A stretch of DNA of 48,480 nt from an uncultured Thermomicrobiales bacterium (GTDB taxonomy: Bacteria; Chloroflexota; Chloroflexia; Thermomicrobiales; UBA6265): contig CADCWE010000262.1 in the NCBI GenBank assembly GCA_902806325.1, forward strand, positions 1-48,480, read 5' to 3'. The position numbers were made by a program, and so were the translations under genes. This document shows positions 1-8,451 of this stretch, piece by piece. Position 1 is the stretch's first letter. Every line of letters begins with the position of its first letter. The notes beneath the pieces are model-generated. The model saw nothing but the letters and a program-made list of their open reading frames with translations, did no database searches and was not told the DNA's origin.

Positions 1-1041
1 CAGGGCGAAGCGGACCACGCCGCCGAAGAGGAGCAGCAGCAGCGCCAACGCGACCAGGGCGCGGATCGGATCCGGCACGTCGCGGCCCGCGGTGACGCCG
101 TCGGCGACGGTGCGGACCAGCTCCATCGGGTCGTCGTCGGCGCGCAGGCGCGGCATCCCCAGCGTCCGCCCCCGCAGCAGCCAGAGCAGCGGCGAGACCA
201 GGACGAAGGCGATCAGCGCGATCGCCAGGATCAGCAACTGCAGGACCCACCCCAATACCCAGAACAGCGGCGCCAGCGCCCAGACGACGGTCGCCAGGAG
301 GTCGCGGGTCAGCAGCCCCAGCGCGACGGTCGCCCCCGCGACGACCAACGCGACCGGCAGCAGCGCCGCGCCGACCCGGCGCAGGCCAACGACGCCCGCG
401 CCGCCCTGCCGGACCGGATCGCTCGCCGGCTCGCCCACCTTGGCGAGCGCAATCGCCGCCAACGCGGCGGCGAAAAAGACCAGCACCGCCCCGCCGGTCG
501 CTCGCTCCCCCGGCGGAAATCCCCCGCCGGCGCGGACCGCGGCGATCGCCGCCAGGGGCAGCGTGCCGAGCCGCAGCAGCCCGTGGGCGGCGTCCACCGA
601 CGGCTCCGGCCGGGTCCGTCCCCGCCACCAGGCGATCGCCGCCACCCCGACCAGGCCCCAAACCGGCACCCGCGCCCCGGCCGCGTCCCGGCGCAGGAGC
701 AGGTCCTGGCCCACGCCGACCAGCCACCCCGCGTCCGTCCACGCGCGGTGCGGGAACGCCGCGACCTTGACCAGCATCAGGGTCGACGCGGCCACCGCCG
801 CGACCATGAACCCCTCGAAGGCCGGATCCCAGACGTCGAACCGCTCCAGCAGCCGCGGCACCGTCGCCGCGACCCAGACCAGGCCGAAGACCGCCAGCGG
901 CGGCACCGTGGTCCCCCGTGCCCCGGCCGGCGCCAACACCATCGCCGCCGGCAGCCACAGCACGGCCGTCTCCGCCGCCAGCAGCGCCAGCCGCAGCAGC
1001 TCACGCCGCGGGTCGAGGCCGCGCCACCACCGAACCGCCAT
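1..1041 (-). CDS. Multi-pass membrane protein, N-terminal part (cut by window edge)
   Basis: The frame opens with ATG at 1041 (MAVRWWRGLDP) and has no stop down to base 1, giving at least 347 residues, so the C-terminus lies outside the window. The visible part is a chain of hydrophobic segments separated by short Arg-rich loops, with a very hydrophobic stretch near the end followed by a cytosolic-looking Arg/Asp segment and another membrane segment at the edge. Minus-strand neighbours upstream are DUF58 and MoxR genes. In many bacteria that pair is followed by TgpA/DUF4129-type membrane proteins, so a DUF4129-like C-terminus is a reasonable expectation but is not visible here. An oppositely oriented gene separates it from the DUF58 gene. 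A TACAAT promoter-like hexamer lies about 90 bases upstream of the ATG. Confidence 0.7.
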   Translation of the reverse strand, partial: MAVRWWRGLDPRRELLRLALLAAETAVLWLPAAMVLAPAGARGTTVPPLAVFGLVWVAATVPRLLERFDVWDPAFEGFMVAAVAASTLMLVKVAAFPHRAWTDAGWLVGVGQDLLLRRDAAGARVPVWGLVGVAAIAWWRGRTRPEPSVDAAHGLLRLGTLPLAAIAAVRAGGGFPPGERATGGAVLVFFAAALAAIALAKVGEPASDPVRQGGAGVVGLRRVGAALLPVALVVAGATVALGLLTRDLLATVVWALAPLFWVLGWVLQLLILAIALIAFVLVSPLLWLLRGRTLGMPRLRADDDPMELVRTVADGVTAGRDVPDPIRALVALALLLLLFGGVVRFAL

Positions 1042-1126
1042 CGCTCGCCTCCGGACCGCGCGCCTCCCGGGCCGTGTTCGCGCTCCTGGCCGGGGGCGGT
1101 GGATTCTCGCCGACCCACTCAACCCG

Positions 1127-1132
1127 ATTGTA
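1127..1132 (-). promoter_or_regulatory. Putative -10 element TACAAT
   Basis: TACAAT on the minus strand matches the -10 consensus at 5 of 6 positions and lies upstream of the membrane-protein ATG at 1041. No convincing -35 is visible. Confidence 0.35.
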
Positions 1133-1174
1133 CGCTCGGTCGACGGGGAAACGACGATCGCGGGGCGCGCCGTC

Positions 1175-1185
1175 TGCTACCATCC
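1175..1185 (+). promoter_or_regulatory. Extended -10 promoter (TGCTACCATCC)
   Basis: The TGn-TACCAT extended -10 lies 42 bases upstream of the ATG at 1228. The identical 11-mer occurs upstream of the K+ channel gene (4781), and close variants precede several other genes in the window. No -35 is obvious, as expected for extended -10 promoters. Confidence 0.5.
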
Positions 1186-1227
1186 GAAGCACGATCGACC
1201 CGCGCACCGGACGCCCAGGGAGCGGGG

Positions 1228-2268
1228 ATGGCCCAGCGTCGCGACGATCTGGATCGAGACGGCGGACTCCTTCGCCCGGTCGCGACGCTGGGCGCGGCGC
1301 CGGCGGCGGGCGAGCCGGGGATGTCCGACAACGACTACCCGGCGCTCTACGAACTCGCCAACCTGATCGCCGGGCAGGCCCAGAAGCGGCACCGGTCGCT
1401 GGTCCGGCTCGAGCTGAACACCGTCGTCGCCGGTGCCCTGATCGGCGCCGTGGCGCCGTTGGCCGGGGTGCCGGGCCGCGTCGTCGCCGGCCTGACGGTG
1501 GTTGCCCTGGTCTTGGCGATCACGGTCAAGTGGCTGACGCGGCGGCGCAGGGACCAGACGCGGTGGCTGACGGCGAGGTCATTGGCCGAGCGGGTGAAGA
1601 CGGCGACCTGGCTGTTCATGATGCGCCAGGAGCCGTTCGCGGACGACGCCGGGGAGCAGGACGGTGCCGCCATCGCCTTCGCCCGGTTCGTCGGCCAGTT
1701 GCGCCGGTCGGACCACCGGCTGGTGATCCCGCCGTCGCACCGGGACGGCGGCGACCGGCGGATCAGCGGCCGGATGCGGCAGATCCGGGCCCGGCCGCTG
1801 GCGGAGCGGCGGGACTTCTACGTCGAACACCGGTTGCGCGACCAAGCCGATTGGTACGCGGCCAAGGCGCGCCAGAACCGGCGCTTGCGGCGGCGGTGGT
1901 TCGGGTTGTCGCTGACGTTCCAGGTCGCGACGTTGCTGGCCGCCGGGGCGCGGGTGGCGATGCCGGACATGGGCTTCGGCGTGGTCGGGTTGCTCGCCTC
2001 GATCACCGCCGCCGCGACGGCGTGGAGCCAGTTGGGCCGCCACGACGAGCTGGAGGCGAGCTACGCCGGCACGAGCCGGGACCTGGCGACCGTGATCGCG
2101 GCCGCGGAATCGGCCTCCACCGACGCCGCCGTGCGGCGGATCGTCCGCAACGGCGAAGCGGCGATCGGGTCGGAGAACGCGGCCTGGGTGTCGCAGCGGG
2201 GCGGCGGCGTACGCGAATCAGCGGTCGCCGCCGGGTCGCCGGGCGGCCCGGCGGGCGCCCGGAACTGA
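1228..2268 (+). CDS. DUF4231/SLATT-domain 2TM protein
   Basis: A 346-residue protein with two similar halves, each a pair of membrane helices flanked by amphipathic charged helices. The first half (about residues 35-190) starts YPALYELANL and carries the W-x-x-AR-x-LAE-x-VK pattern typical of SLATT_3. The second (about 200-330) carries FYVEHRLRDQADWYAAKA and looks like SLATT_1. SLATT domains are predicted pore-forming effectors in nucleotide-sensing anti-phage systems; that role is family knowledge and not shown here. No CD-NTase, SLOG, NLR or other sensor is adjacent, so it stands alone. It sits between, and opposite in direction to, the two parts of a MoxR/DUF58 membrane cluster. The start at 1228 has GGGAG just upstream; ATG at 1321 is an alternative that still keeps both domains. 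Confidence 0.75.
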   Translation: MAQRRDDLDRDGGLLRPVATLGAAPAAGEPGMSDNDYPALYELANLIAGQAQKRHRSLVRLELNTVVAGALIGAVAPLAGVPGRVVAGLTVVALVLAITVKWLTRRRRDQTRWLTARSLAERVKTATWLFMMRQEPFADDAGEQDGAAIAFARFVGQLRRSDHRLVIPPSHRDGGDRRISGRMRQIRARPLAERRDFYVEHRLRDQADWYAAKARQNRRLRRRWFGLSLTFQVATLLAAGARVAMPDMGFGVVGLLASITAAATAWSQLGRHDELEASYAGTSRDLATVIAAAESASTDAAVRRIVRNGEAAIGSENAAWVSQRGGGVRESAVAAGSPGGPAGARN

Positions 2269-2326
2269 CGCGGGCGGGCGCGACGGCGCTCCCCCGGGTG
2301 CCGGGCGTCCGATCGCCGGCATGGCA

Positions 2327-3679
2327 TCAGCCCGGCGCGGCGCGCTTGACCGCGGCGGCGCCATCCGCCTCGCGCTCCCCAGCGCTTGTCGGTGGTTCGT
2401 CCAGTCCTTCCTCCCGCACCCGGCGCACCACCAACCCGCGGAGGGGCGGCAGTGGGCACTCGGCGAGCGGGATCAGGACGAGCCGGTGCCCGCCGTCGCG
2501 CAGCACGGCTAGGGTCGCGACCAGGGCCTCCGGCATCCGGGCGGTGATCAGGAGCAGGGTCGAGCCGCGGGGGAAGCCGGTGGCCGCCGAGCGCAGTTCG
2601 CGGGGGAAGGCGACGGTGGAGTAGGGCGTGATCTTGGCCAGTCCTTCCAGGATCCGCGGCATTTGGCCGGGGCCGCGGCCGGGTCGGACCCGCAGCGGCT
2701 GGTCCGACCCGGCCACGATGCCGTTGGCGGCCACCCCCACGGCCCACCGTGCCCGGTCCGCCCAGGCCGCGACCGAGGCGGCGAGGACGACCCCCCGCTC
2801 GGCGGTCACCAGGTCCAGCCCTTCCCAGTAGCGGTCGAAGGTGTCGAGGTTGAGGAACACCCCAAGGTGGAGCGCGGTGGACGGCTCCTCGACCCGGACC
2901 TGGAGCCGGCCGGCCCGCGCCGTCGCCGGCCAATGGACGGTCGTCAGCGGGTCCTCCGGCCGGTGGTCGCGGGCGCCGACGATCCGGGACGGGTCGCGGA
3001 ACAGGCGGTCGTCGCCCCGGAGGTCGCCGAACGGCTGGCGCGGCGGCAATCCGAGCGCGGGCAGGGCCACGACCCGGGGGTAGACCAGCACGGACATCGC
3101 CGGTCCGGGTCCAGCGATCGTGCGGCGGCAGGCGAAGAAGCCGAACCCGTCGCCGGCGCGCAGCGTGGCCGGGCCGACGGTATGCAGCCCGCGGGTCGGG
3201 CAACGCAGCCGGACCCGCCACGTCGCCCGCTCGAACGGCCCGACGGCGGCGACGATCCGCACCGCCTGCCGACCCGGCGCGCCGCTGGGGGTGGCGGGGC
3301 GGTCGAGCACGACGAGGGCGGCGGCGAGGTCTTCCTCGACCTGAAGCGCGGGGATCGGCAGCGGCTTGGCGTTGGTGACCCGGATCGTCAGCGTGATCTC
3401 GTCGCCGGGCAAGACGCGGGCGGCGGACAGATCCCGCGCGTAGGCCACGCCGCGCAACGCCGCCCGGTTCCAGGCCCAGCCCAACCCCGCGGCCAGCAGC
3501 ACCAGCGCGCCGAGCAGCGCCAACGCCGCCGCGCCCGCCGCCACGCCGACCAGCAGCGCCAGCGCCGCCCCGCCGACCCAGAACCGGCCAAAGAAGACGC
3601 TCCGCTCGGTGGTCGCGGTCTCCGAAGAACCCGTTATCGGCCGTTGTTTGAACCGCCCGCGGCGGCGCGGCGGGGCCAC
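2327..3679 (-). CDS. DUF58 domain-containing protein
   Basis: 450 residues. Two adjacent membrane helices at about residues 30-70 are followed by a beta-rich middle region with paired strands and then the DUF58 signature at about 245-275 (GARDHRPEDPLTTVHWPATA, the G-x-R-x-Y/H-x-P-x-D-P-x-x-x-IHW motif of the family). The gene starts 3 bases after the MoxR stop, so the two are almost certainly co-transcribed and co-translated. MoxR ATPases and DUF58 proteins usually act together as a chaperone-like or maturation module at the membrane; the client is unknown. It ends convergently against the SLATT gene. A second, shorter DUF58 protein is encoded at 13352-14245. No frame disruption is seen. Confidence 0.85.
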   Translation of the reverse strand: MAPPRRRGRFKQRPITGSSETATTERSVFFGRFWVGGAALALLVGVAAGAAALALLGALVLLAAGLGWAWNRAALRGVAYARDLSAARVLPGDEITLTIRVTNAKPLPIPALQVEEDLAAALVVLDRPATPSGAPGRQAVRIVAAVGPFERATWRVRLRCPTRGLHTVGPATLRAGDGFGFFACRRTIAGPGPAMSVLVYPRVVALPALGLPPRQPFGDLRGDDRLFRDPSRIVGARDHRPEDPLTTVHWPATARAGRLQVRVEEPSTALHLGVFLNLDTFDRYWEGLDLVTAERGVVLAASVAAWADRARWAVGVAANGIVAGSDQPLRVRPGRGPGQMPRILEGLAKITPYSTVAFPRELRSAATGFPRGSTLLLITARMPEALVATLAVLRDGGHRLVLIPLAECPLPPLRGLVVRRVREEGLDEPPTSAGEREADGAAAVKRAAPG

Positions 3680-3682
3680 CGG

Positions 3683-4714
3683 CTAGCCGTCCGGCGGGCG
3701 GGGCAAGCCGGCCGCGCCTTCGACCGGCACCGGCGTGCCCGCGACCACCTCGGCGACGATGTCGACCGGCGTCCGGCCGCGCAGCCGCGCCTCCGGGGCC
3801 AGGATCAGGCGGTGGCAAAGGACCGGCGCGGCCAGGGTTTTGACGTCGTCCGGCAGGGTCGCCGACCGCCCCCGCAGCGCCGCCAACGCCCGCGCTGCCC
3901 GGAACAAGGCGAGGGCGCCGCGCGGGCTGGCGCCCAACTCGACCGCCTCGTGGGCGCGGGTGGCGCGGGCGATGGACGCGACATAATGCGCCACGTCGTC
4001 GCCGACGTGGACCAGCCGCGCCGCGTCCGCCGCCGCCAGCAGCTCGGCCGGGGAGGCGACCGGGGCCAGCGTGTCCAAGGGCGGCGGGTCGGCGCCCCGG
4101 TCGCGCTCCCGGAGCAGGATCGCGTCCTCCTCGGTCGCGTCCGGGTAACCGAGGGCGAGGCGGATCAGGAAGCGGTCCAACTGCGCTTCGGGCAGCGGAA
4201 ACGTGCCTTCGAGTTCGATCGGGTTCTCGGTCGCCAGGACCAGGAACGGACGGGGAAGGGGGACGGGTTCGCCCTCGACGGAGACGGTCCGCTCTTCCAT
4301 CGCTTCGAGCAGGGCGGACTGGGTGCGCGGCGTGGCGCGGTTGATCTCGTCGGCCAGGACCACGTTGGCGAACACCGGCCCGGCCCGGAACCGGAAATCG
4401 CCCGCCTTCTGGTCGAAGAACGAGACCCCGCCGATGTCGGACGGCAGCAGATCCGGCGTGCATTGGATTCGCCGGAACACCCCGCCGATCGAGCGCGCCA
4501 GCGCCCGGGCCAAACTCGTCTTGCCGACCCCCGGCACGTCTTCGATCAGGACGTGGCCCTCGCAGAGCATCGCCGCCAGCAGCAGCTCGACCGCGGCGTC
4601 CTTGCCGACGATCACCCGCGCCACGTTCTCCGCCACCCGCGCCCCGAACTCGACGACGGAACGGGCGTCCCGGTCTGCTGCCGTGGATAAACCGGTCTGG
4701 GTCGGGGTCTGCAC
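3683..4714 (-). CDS. MoxR-family AAA+ ATPase
   Basis: About 343 residues with GTG start at 4714. The AAA_3 core shows Walker [11 protein letters not shown], Walker [11 protein letters not shown], sensor-1 LVLATENP and the arginine-finger region QLDRFLIRL, followed by the C-terminal lid. MoxR ATPases are ATP-driven chaperones that work with DUF58/VWA partners, here the DUF58 gene 3 bases downstream. The frame stays open up to an ATG at 4789, but GTG 4714 is preferred: GGAGG lies 12 bases upstream and the promoter-like TGCTACAATCC at 4736-4746 would sit inside the longer version. With this start the GKD preceding the AAA domain is near residue 37, as in typical family members. Confidence 0.85.
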   Translation of the reverse strand: MQTPTQTGLSTAADRDARSVVEFGARVAENVARVIVGKDAAVELLLAAMLCEGHVLIEDVPGVGKTSLARALARSIGGVFRRIQCTPDLLPSDIGGVSFFDQKAGDFRFRAGPVFANVVLADEINRATPRTQSALLEAMEERTVSVEGEPVPLPRPFLVLATENPIELEGTFPLPEAQLDRFLIRLALGYPDATEEDAILLRERDRGADPPPLDTLAPVASPAELLAAADAARLVHVGDDVAHYVASIARATRAHEAVELGASPRGALALFRAARALAALRGRSATLPDDVKTLAAPVLCHRLILAPEARLRGRTPVDIVAEVVAGTPVPVEGAAGLPRPPDG

Positions 4715-4735
4715 GGCGGGGGTGGTCCTCCGCCG

Positions 4736-4746
4736 GGATTGTAGCA
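4736..4746 (-). promoter_or_regulatory. Extended -10 promoter (TGCTACAATCC)
   Basis: TGC-TACAAT on the minus strand, 21 bases upstream of the GTG of the MoxR gene. It is the closest match to the extended -10 consensus among the set found in this window. Confidence 0.5.
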
Positions 4747-4780
4747 GCGGCCCGGGGCGCTTCCGAGCGTCCGGCGGGGC

Positions 4781-4791
4781 TGCTACCATCC
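4781..4791 (+). promoter_or_regulatory. Extended -10 promoter (TGCTACCATCC)
   Basis: Identical 11-mer to the one at 1175. It lies 57 bases upstream of the channel ATG at 4849 and back-to-back with the MoxR promoter on the other strand. Confidence 0.5.
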
Positions 4792-4848
4792 CGGCCGAAC
4801 GGCGATGGCGACGGCCGCGGCCGGCGGCGCGACCAGGGACCGGGGGGC

Positions 4849-5853
4849 ATGGTGGGAGTCCGACGGCGGCTGGTCCAGGTCACGGCGCTGGTCGCGGCGG
4901 TGACCGCGTTCGGCACCGCCGGGTACATGCTGCTCGAAGGGTGGTCGTTCCTCGACGCGCTGTTCATGACGGTGATCACCGTCGCCACCATCGGCTACGG
5001 CGAGACGCGCCCGCTGGACAGCTCCGGCCGCTGGTTCACGATCGCGCTGATCGTCGGCGGGATCGGCGTCTTCACCTACGCCGTCAGCGAGTTGGCCGCG
5101 TTCCTGGTCGGGGAACAACTGACCGACGCCTGGGGGAGACGCCGCATGGAACGCCGGATCGCCGCCTTGACCGACCATGTCATCGTCTGCGGCGGCGGCG
5201 ACACCGGGCGCCACATCGCCGCCGAATTGCTGGAGACCGGGACCCCGTTCCTGATTGTCGAATTGGATCCCAGCCGCGAAGCTCAGGTCCGCGCCCTCGG
5301 TCCGGAGGTGCCGTACCTCATCGGCGACGCCAGCGACACGGACCTGTTGATCCACGCGCGGGTGCCCCAGGCGAAGGGGCTGATCGCCTGCATGCCGAGC
5401 GACAAGGACAACCTGTTCGCCGTGATCGCCGCCAGGGAGTTGAACCCGACGATGCGGATCGTGACCCGGGTGGTCGCCGACAGCGCGGCGCCAAAACTCT
5501 CCCGCGCCGGGGCCGACTCGGTCGTTCTGAGCCGCAAGATCAGCGCGCTGCGCTTGTCGGCGGAGATGCTGCGCCCTTACGGCGTCGGCGTGCTGGACGC
5601 GATGCTGCACCCGCCGTACTCGATGTGGTTCCACGAGATCCCGGTCGGTCCCGGCGGCGCCGGCCAACCCCTCGGCGCGCTGCGCCTCCAAGAACGTTCC
5701 GGCGTCGTCGTCTTCGCCCTCCAGGAGGTCGAGACCGGCCAGTTCGCCTTCAACCCGCCGCTGGACCGCGTCCTGTCCCTCGGCGACACCCTGGTCGGCT
5801 GCGCCAACGCGACCCAACTCGCGGCGGCGCGGCGGATTGCCCAGGAGGGGTAG
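4849..5853 (+). CDS. Potassium channel with TrkA-N/TrkA-C (RCK) domains
   Basis: 334 residues. Two membrane helices flank a pore loop with the selectivity filter TIGYGE at about residue 45. An RCK/TrkA-N Rossmann domain begins with [13 protein letters not shown] near residue 107 and contains the second-strand acidic residue in FLIVELD. A TrkA-C-like domain occupies about residues 250-330 ([14 protein letters not shown]). This is the MthK-like layout of a 2TM channel gated by a cytosolic ligand-binding ring. It is monocistronic, divergent from MoxR, with its own extended -10 element. A few bases after the stop the sequence becomes non-coding. Confidence 0.85.
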   Translation: MVGVRRRLVQVTALVAAVTAFGTAGYMLLEGWSFLDALFMTVITVATIGYGETRPLDSSGRWFTIALIVGGIGVFTYAVSELAAFLVGEQLTDAWGRRRMERRIAALTDHVIVCGGGDTGRHIAAELLETGTPFLIVELDPSREAQVRALGPEVPYLIGDASDTDLLIHARVPQAKGLIACMPSDKDNLFAVIAARELNPTMRIVTRVVADSAAPKLSRAGADSVVLSRKISALRLSAEMLRPYGVGVLDAMLHPPYSMWFHEIPVGPGGAGQPLGALRLQERSGVVVFALQEVETGQFAFNPPLDRVLSLGDTLVGCANATQLAAARRIAQEG

Positions 5854-6031
5854 CCGTATTCCGAGCGCGGGAAACCATCGGCGCGTCATGGCGGCACCCG
5901 GATGCTCACCGGAGGCCTCCACTTGGACGGCGTCGTTCCCGGGCGGTGGTCCTTCGTGCCCCCGATTGAGGAACTCCGGGCCGAGGTCCACGCCGGTCGG
6001 CCAGACGACGCTGCCCCCAGACGGCATCACG

Positions 6032-6060
6032 GGAACCACCAACCCCGATCGCTTGTAGTG
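6032..6060 (+). promoter_or_regulatory. Possible ECF-type promoter (GGAACC -35)
   Basis: GGGAACC at 6031-6037 resembles the -35 element of many ECF sigma promoters, followed after about 16-17 bases by TTGTAGTGTC. Its position 50-80 bases ahead of the sigma gene would allow autoregulation. This is a weak single-site match. Confidence 0.25.
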
Positions 6061-6109
6061 TCCGGCAGGCGGAGGTTCGGCGGCCCCGCCCGGTGAGGAG
6101 GCCGACGGG

Positions 6110-6712
6110 CTGGACGAGCAGCGGTTGATCGAGCGCGCGCGGGGGGGAGACGGGGACGCCTACGAAGTCCTCGTACGGCGGTACCAGGACTTTGCCTTTC
6201 GGGTCGCGTTCGTGATCACCCGCGACGCGGGCGAGGCCGAGGACGCCGCCCAAACCGCCTTCCTCAACGCGCACGGCGCGCTGGGGCGCTTCCGCGACGG
6301 GTCGCCGTTCCGGCCCTGGCTGCTGCGGATCGTCGCCAACGAGGCGCGCAACCGCCGCTCCGCCGCCGGGCGCCGCGCCCGCCACACCCTGACCTTAGAC
6401 GGAGACGCCGACGACGTGGTCGGCCAGGTGCCCAGCACCGCGCCGTCGCCGGAGGCGGCGCTGCTGGCGGCGGAGCGGCGGGCCGGACTGTTGGCCGCGT
6501 TGGAACGCTTGCGGGAGGAGGACCGAGCCGTCATCGCCTACCGCTACTTCCTCGATCTCTCCGAGGCCGAGATGGCCGAGGCACTCGGCTGCGCCAAGGG
6601 CACCGTCAAGTCCCGGCTGTCCCGCGCCCTCGGCCGTCTGCGGTCCCAGCTCACCGACGACCCGGGCGAACGCCGCGAGATACCGCCGCGCCGGGAGGCC
6701 GACGGTGACTAA
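6110..6712 (+). CDS. RNA polymerase ECF sigma factor (sigma-70 family)
   Basis: About 200 residues. Region 2 covers about residues 10-80 (GGDGDAYEVLVRRYQDFAFRVAF, AEDAAQTAFLNAH) and region 4 about 125-185, with the helix-turn-helix LSEAEMAEALGCAKGTVKSRLSRAL. The frame contains no ATG or GTG before region 2. TTG at 6125 is possible, but CTG at 6110 has GAGGAGG exactly 8 bases upstream and gives LDEQRLIERARGGD, matching the usual MDEQxLIxxAxxGD beginning of ECF factors, so I prefer CTG. The stop overlaps the GTG start of the anti-sigma gene by 8 bases, indicating translational coupling. The third gene of the operon encodes a secreted cupredoxin, so the regulon may concern envelope redox or copper stress (inference). 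Confidence 0.9.
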   Translation: MDEQRLIERARGGDGDAYEVLVRRYQDFAFRVAFVITRDAGEAEDAAQTAFLNAHGALGRFRDGSPFRPWLLRIVANEARNRRSAAGRRARHTLTLDGDADDVVGQVPSTAPSPEAALLAAERRAGLLAALERLREEDRAVIAYRYFLDLSEAEMAEALGCAKGTVKSRLSRALGRLRSQLTDDPGERREIPPRREADGD

Positions 6713-7604
6713 CCGGCCCGTTTCCCGCCGTGGCGAACCGGACGGAACGCCGGAAATGGGGGGGGATCTGGACGGCGCTTTGCGCGATCTTGGCGCCCAC
6801 CTGGCCTTTCCGCCGACGCCGGACCTGGCGGCAGCCGTCCGAAATCGCCTCGGCTCGGCCCCGGTTCCCGCGCGTCGCCGTTGGACGCTCCCCGCTTTGC
6901 GGCCTTGGGCCCGGCCGGGTGATGCCCGCCGCGCACTGGCGGTTGCCGCGGTCCTGCTGGCGGTCTTGGCCGGAGCGACGCTGGTGCTGGTGCCGGGGGC
7001 GCGGACGGCGGTCGCCGACCTGCTGGGGGTGCGCGGGATCCGGATCGTGCGCGAGTCGGCGCGGCCGACGCCGACGGCCTCGCCGGTCGGCGCCGGGCTG
7101 GACCTCGGGGTCCGGCTGACGCTCGACCTCGCCCAGCAGCAGGTGCCGTACCCGATCCTGGTTCCGACCGATGGGGGGTTGGGCGACCCGGACGAGGTCT
7201 ACCTGCGGCTGGAACCAGAGGACGGCATGGTTTCGTTGGTCTACCGCACCCGGCCGAAGATCCCGGCCGCGAAGGAGACCGGCGTCGCGGTGCTGCTGAC
7301 CCAGTTCCGCGGGGACACCGAACGGACCCTGATCGAGAAGGGTCTCGGCGGCGAGGGAGTCGGGACAGGGACAACCCTGGAAGTGGTCTCGGTCGATGGG
7401 GCGTCCGGCTACTGGATCGCCGGCGATTCGCACTCCTTCGCGTTCCTCGACGCGAATGGGGTGATCCAATGGGAGTCCTACCGCCTGGCCACCAACGTTC
7501 TGCTGTGGGAACGGGATCATCGTACGTTCCGCATGGAGGGGACGATGCCGCAGGAAACCGCGGTGCGAATCGCGGCCGGTTTGGTCGCGCTGGATGAAGA
7601 GTGA
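6705..7604 (+). CDS. Membrane-anchored anti-sigma factor (probable)
   Basis: 299 residues. The N-terminal 85 residues are cytosolic, one membrane helix lies at about 80-102 (ALAVAAVLLAVLAGATLVLV), and an extracytoplasmic domain of about 190 residues rich in beta strands follows, with a C-terminus resembling DUF4367-type sensor domains. No HxxxCxxC zinc anti-sigma motif is present. The assignment as anti-sigma factor rests on position (8-base overlap with the ECF gene) and on the cytosolic/TM/extracellular layout. GTG start at 6705 has GGAGG 6 bases upstream. The cupredoxin gene begins 22 bases after the stop with its own strong ribosome binding site. Confidence 0.75.
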   Translation: MTNRPVSRRGEPDGTPEMGGDLDGALRDLGAHLAFPPTPDLAAAVRNRLGSAPVPARRRWTLPALRPWARPGDARRALAVAAVLLAVLAGATLVLVPGARTAVADLLGVRGIRIVRESARPTPTASPVGAGLDLGVRLTLDLAQQQVPYPILVPTDGGLGDPDEVYLRLEPEDGMVSLVYRTRPKIPAAKETGVAVLLTQFRGDTERTLIEKGLGGEGVGTGTTLEVVSVDGASGYWIAGDSHSFAFLDANGVIQWESYRLATNVLLWERDHRTFRMEGTMPQETAVRIAAGLVALDEE

Positions 7605-7626
7605 CGTGCGCGGAGAGGAGGCGGCG

Positions 7627-8363
7627 ATGAACGGGAGACGCAGCAGGCGGTGGGCGATCGGCGTGGTCCCGGTCGTCGGGTTGGTCTTGATCGGCGGCGG
7701 CTTGCTGGATCGCGGTGCGTTGGCCGGTGGGTGGGCGACCGTCCACCTGGACGATCGTTCCACCGGGGTCGTCGCCGGGGAGCCAGTCGTGTTCGGTTTC
7801 ACGGTGATGCAGCACGACGTCACGCCGTTCCCCGGTGCGAAGGCGGAGCTGACGGCAACCCACCGGAGCACCGGGGCCACGATCACCGCTGCGGCGCGGG
7901 AGGACGGCCCGGTCGGGCATTACGTCGTCGAGGTCGTCTTTCCCGAGTCGGGGGAGTGGAAATGGGGCGTGATCCCGACGCCGTTCGAGGGCACCTGGTT
8001 TGCCACCTTGATCGTGCGCGAACCCGGCGTCGACCCGCGCCTCCGGTTCGCCTGGACCCGTTTCCCCCGCCTCCTCGCCTCCCGCGCCGCACCCGTTGCG
8101 CCAGACCCGGCCCTAGAGGTCGAGATCGGGATGGCCGCCTCGGCGTTCCTTCAGCCCTACGTCGAGGTGCCGGTCGGGGCGACGGTGACCTGGGTCAACG
8201 GCGACAGCCTGGCCCACACCGTCACCGGCACCGGCCTGGCGTTCGGCGACTCCGGCCCGCTGCAGCCGGGCAGGCGTTCTCCCAGACCTTCGTCGCACCC
8301 GGAACCCACTTCTACCGCTGCGACCCGCACCCAGGCATGAGCGGGACGGTGGTCGTGCGGTAA
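7627..8363 (+). pseudogene. Secreted YtkA-like/cupredoxin protein, frameshifted near its C-terminus
   Basis: ATG at 7627 with GGAGAGGAGG upstream. A signal peptide or membrane anchor (residues 8-35) is followed by a beta-sandwich domain of about 100 residues resembling FixH/YtkA-type domains, then a plastocyanin-like domain from about residue 165 (PVGATVTWVNGDSLAHTV). In the starting frame translation runs off the family after LQPG at base 8270 and stops at 8340. The next frame supplies exactly the missing end: QAFSQTFVAPGTHFYRC, then DPHPGM and a stop at 8363. Restoring one base in the GGG/C run at 8268-8271 rebuilds all four type-1 copper ligands (His in LAHT, Cys, His and Met of the C-P-H-P-G-M loop). 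This is either a sequencing/assembly deletion or a recent mutation. No canonical slippery heptamer is present. It is the third gene of the ECF operon. Confidence 0.8.
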
Positions 8364-8451
8364 ATGGGCGTCGTGGTGCTGGGGGCAAACGGTGGCGGTC
8401 GACGGTCGGTGGTCGGCTCGTGGTCCGGGGCACGCTCCGTCTCGACCAACC

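Noticed and set aside
2061-4991. A 976-codon open frame on the minus strand over the DUF58/MoxR region
   Set aside because: Its translation is Arg/Pro/Gly-rich without domains, and it is the out-of-frame shadow of two well-supported genes on the same strand.
5902-6096. A 64-codon frame (MLTGGLHLDGVVPGRW) between the K+ channel and the ECF sigma gene
   Set aside because: It has high GC3 and a protein-like first half, but no ribosome binding site and a low-quality second half that overlaps the sigma leader. At most a remnant.
8268-8275. Programmed -1 frameshifting in the cupredoxin gene
   Set aside because: No X-XXY-YYZ slippery heptamer or obvious downstream pseudoknot is visible; a base deletion or sequencing error is simpler.
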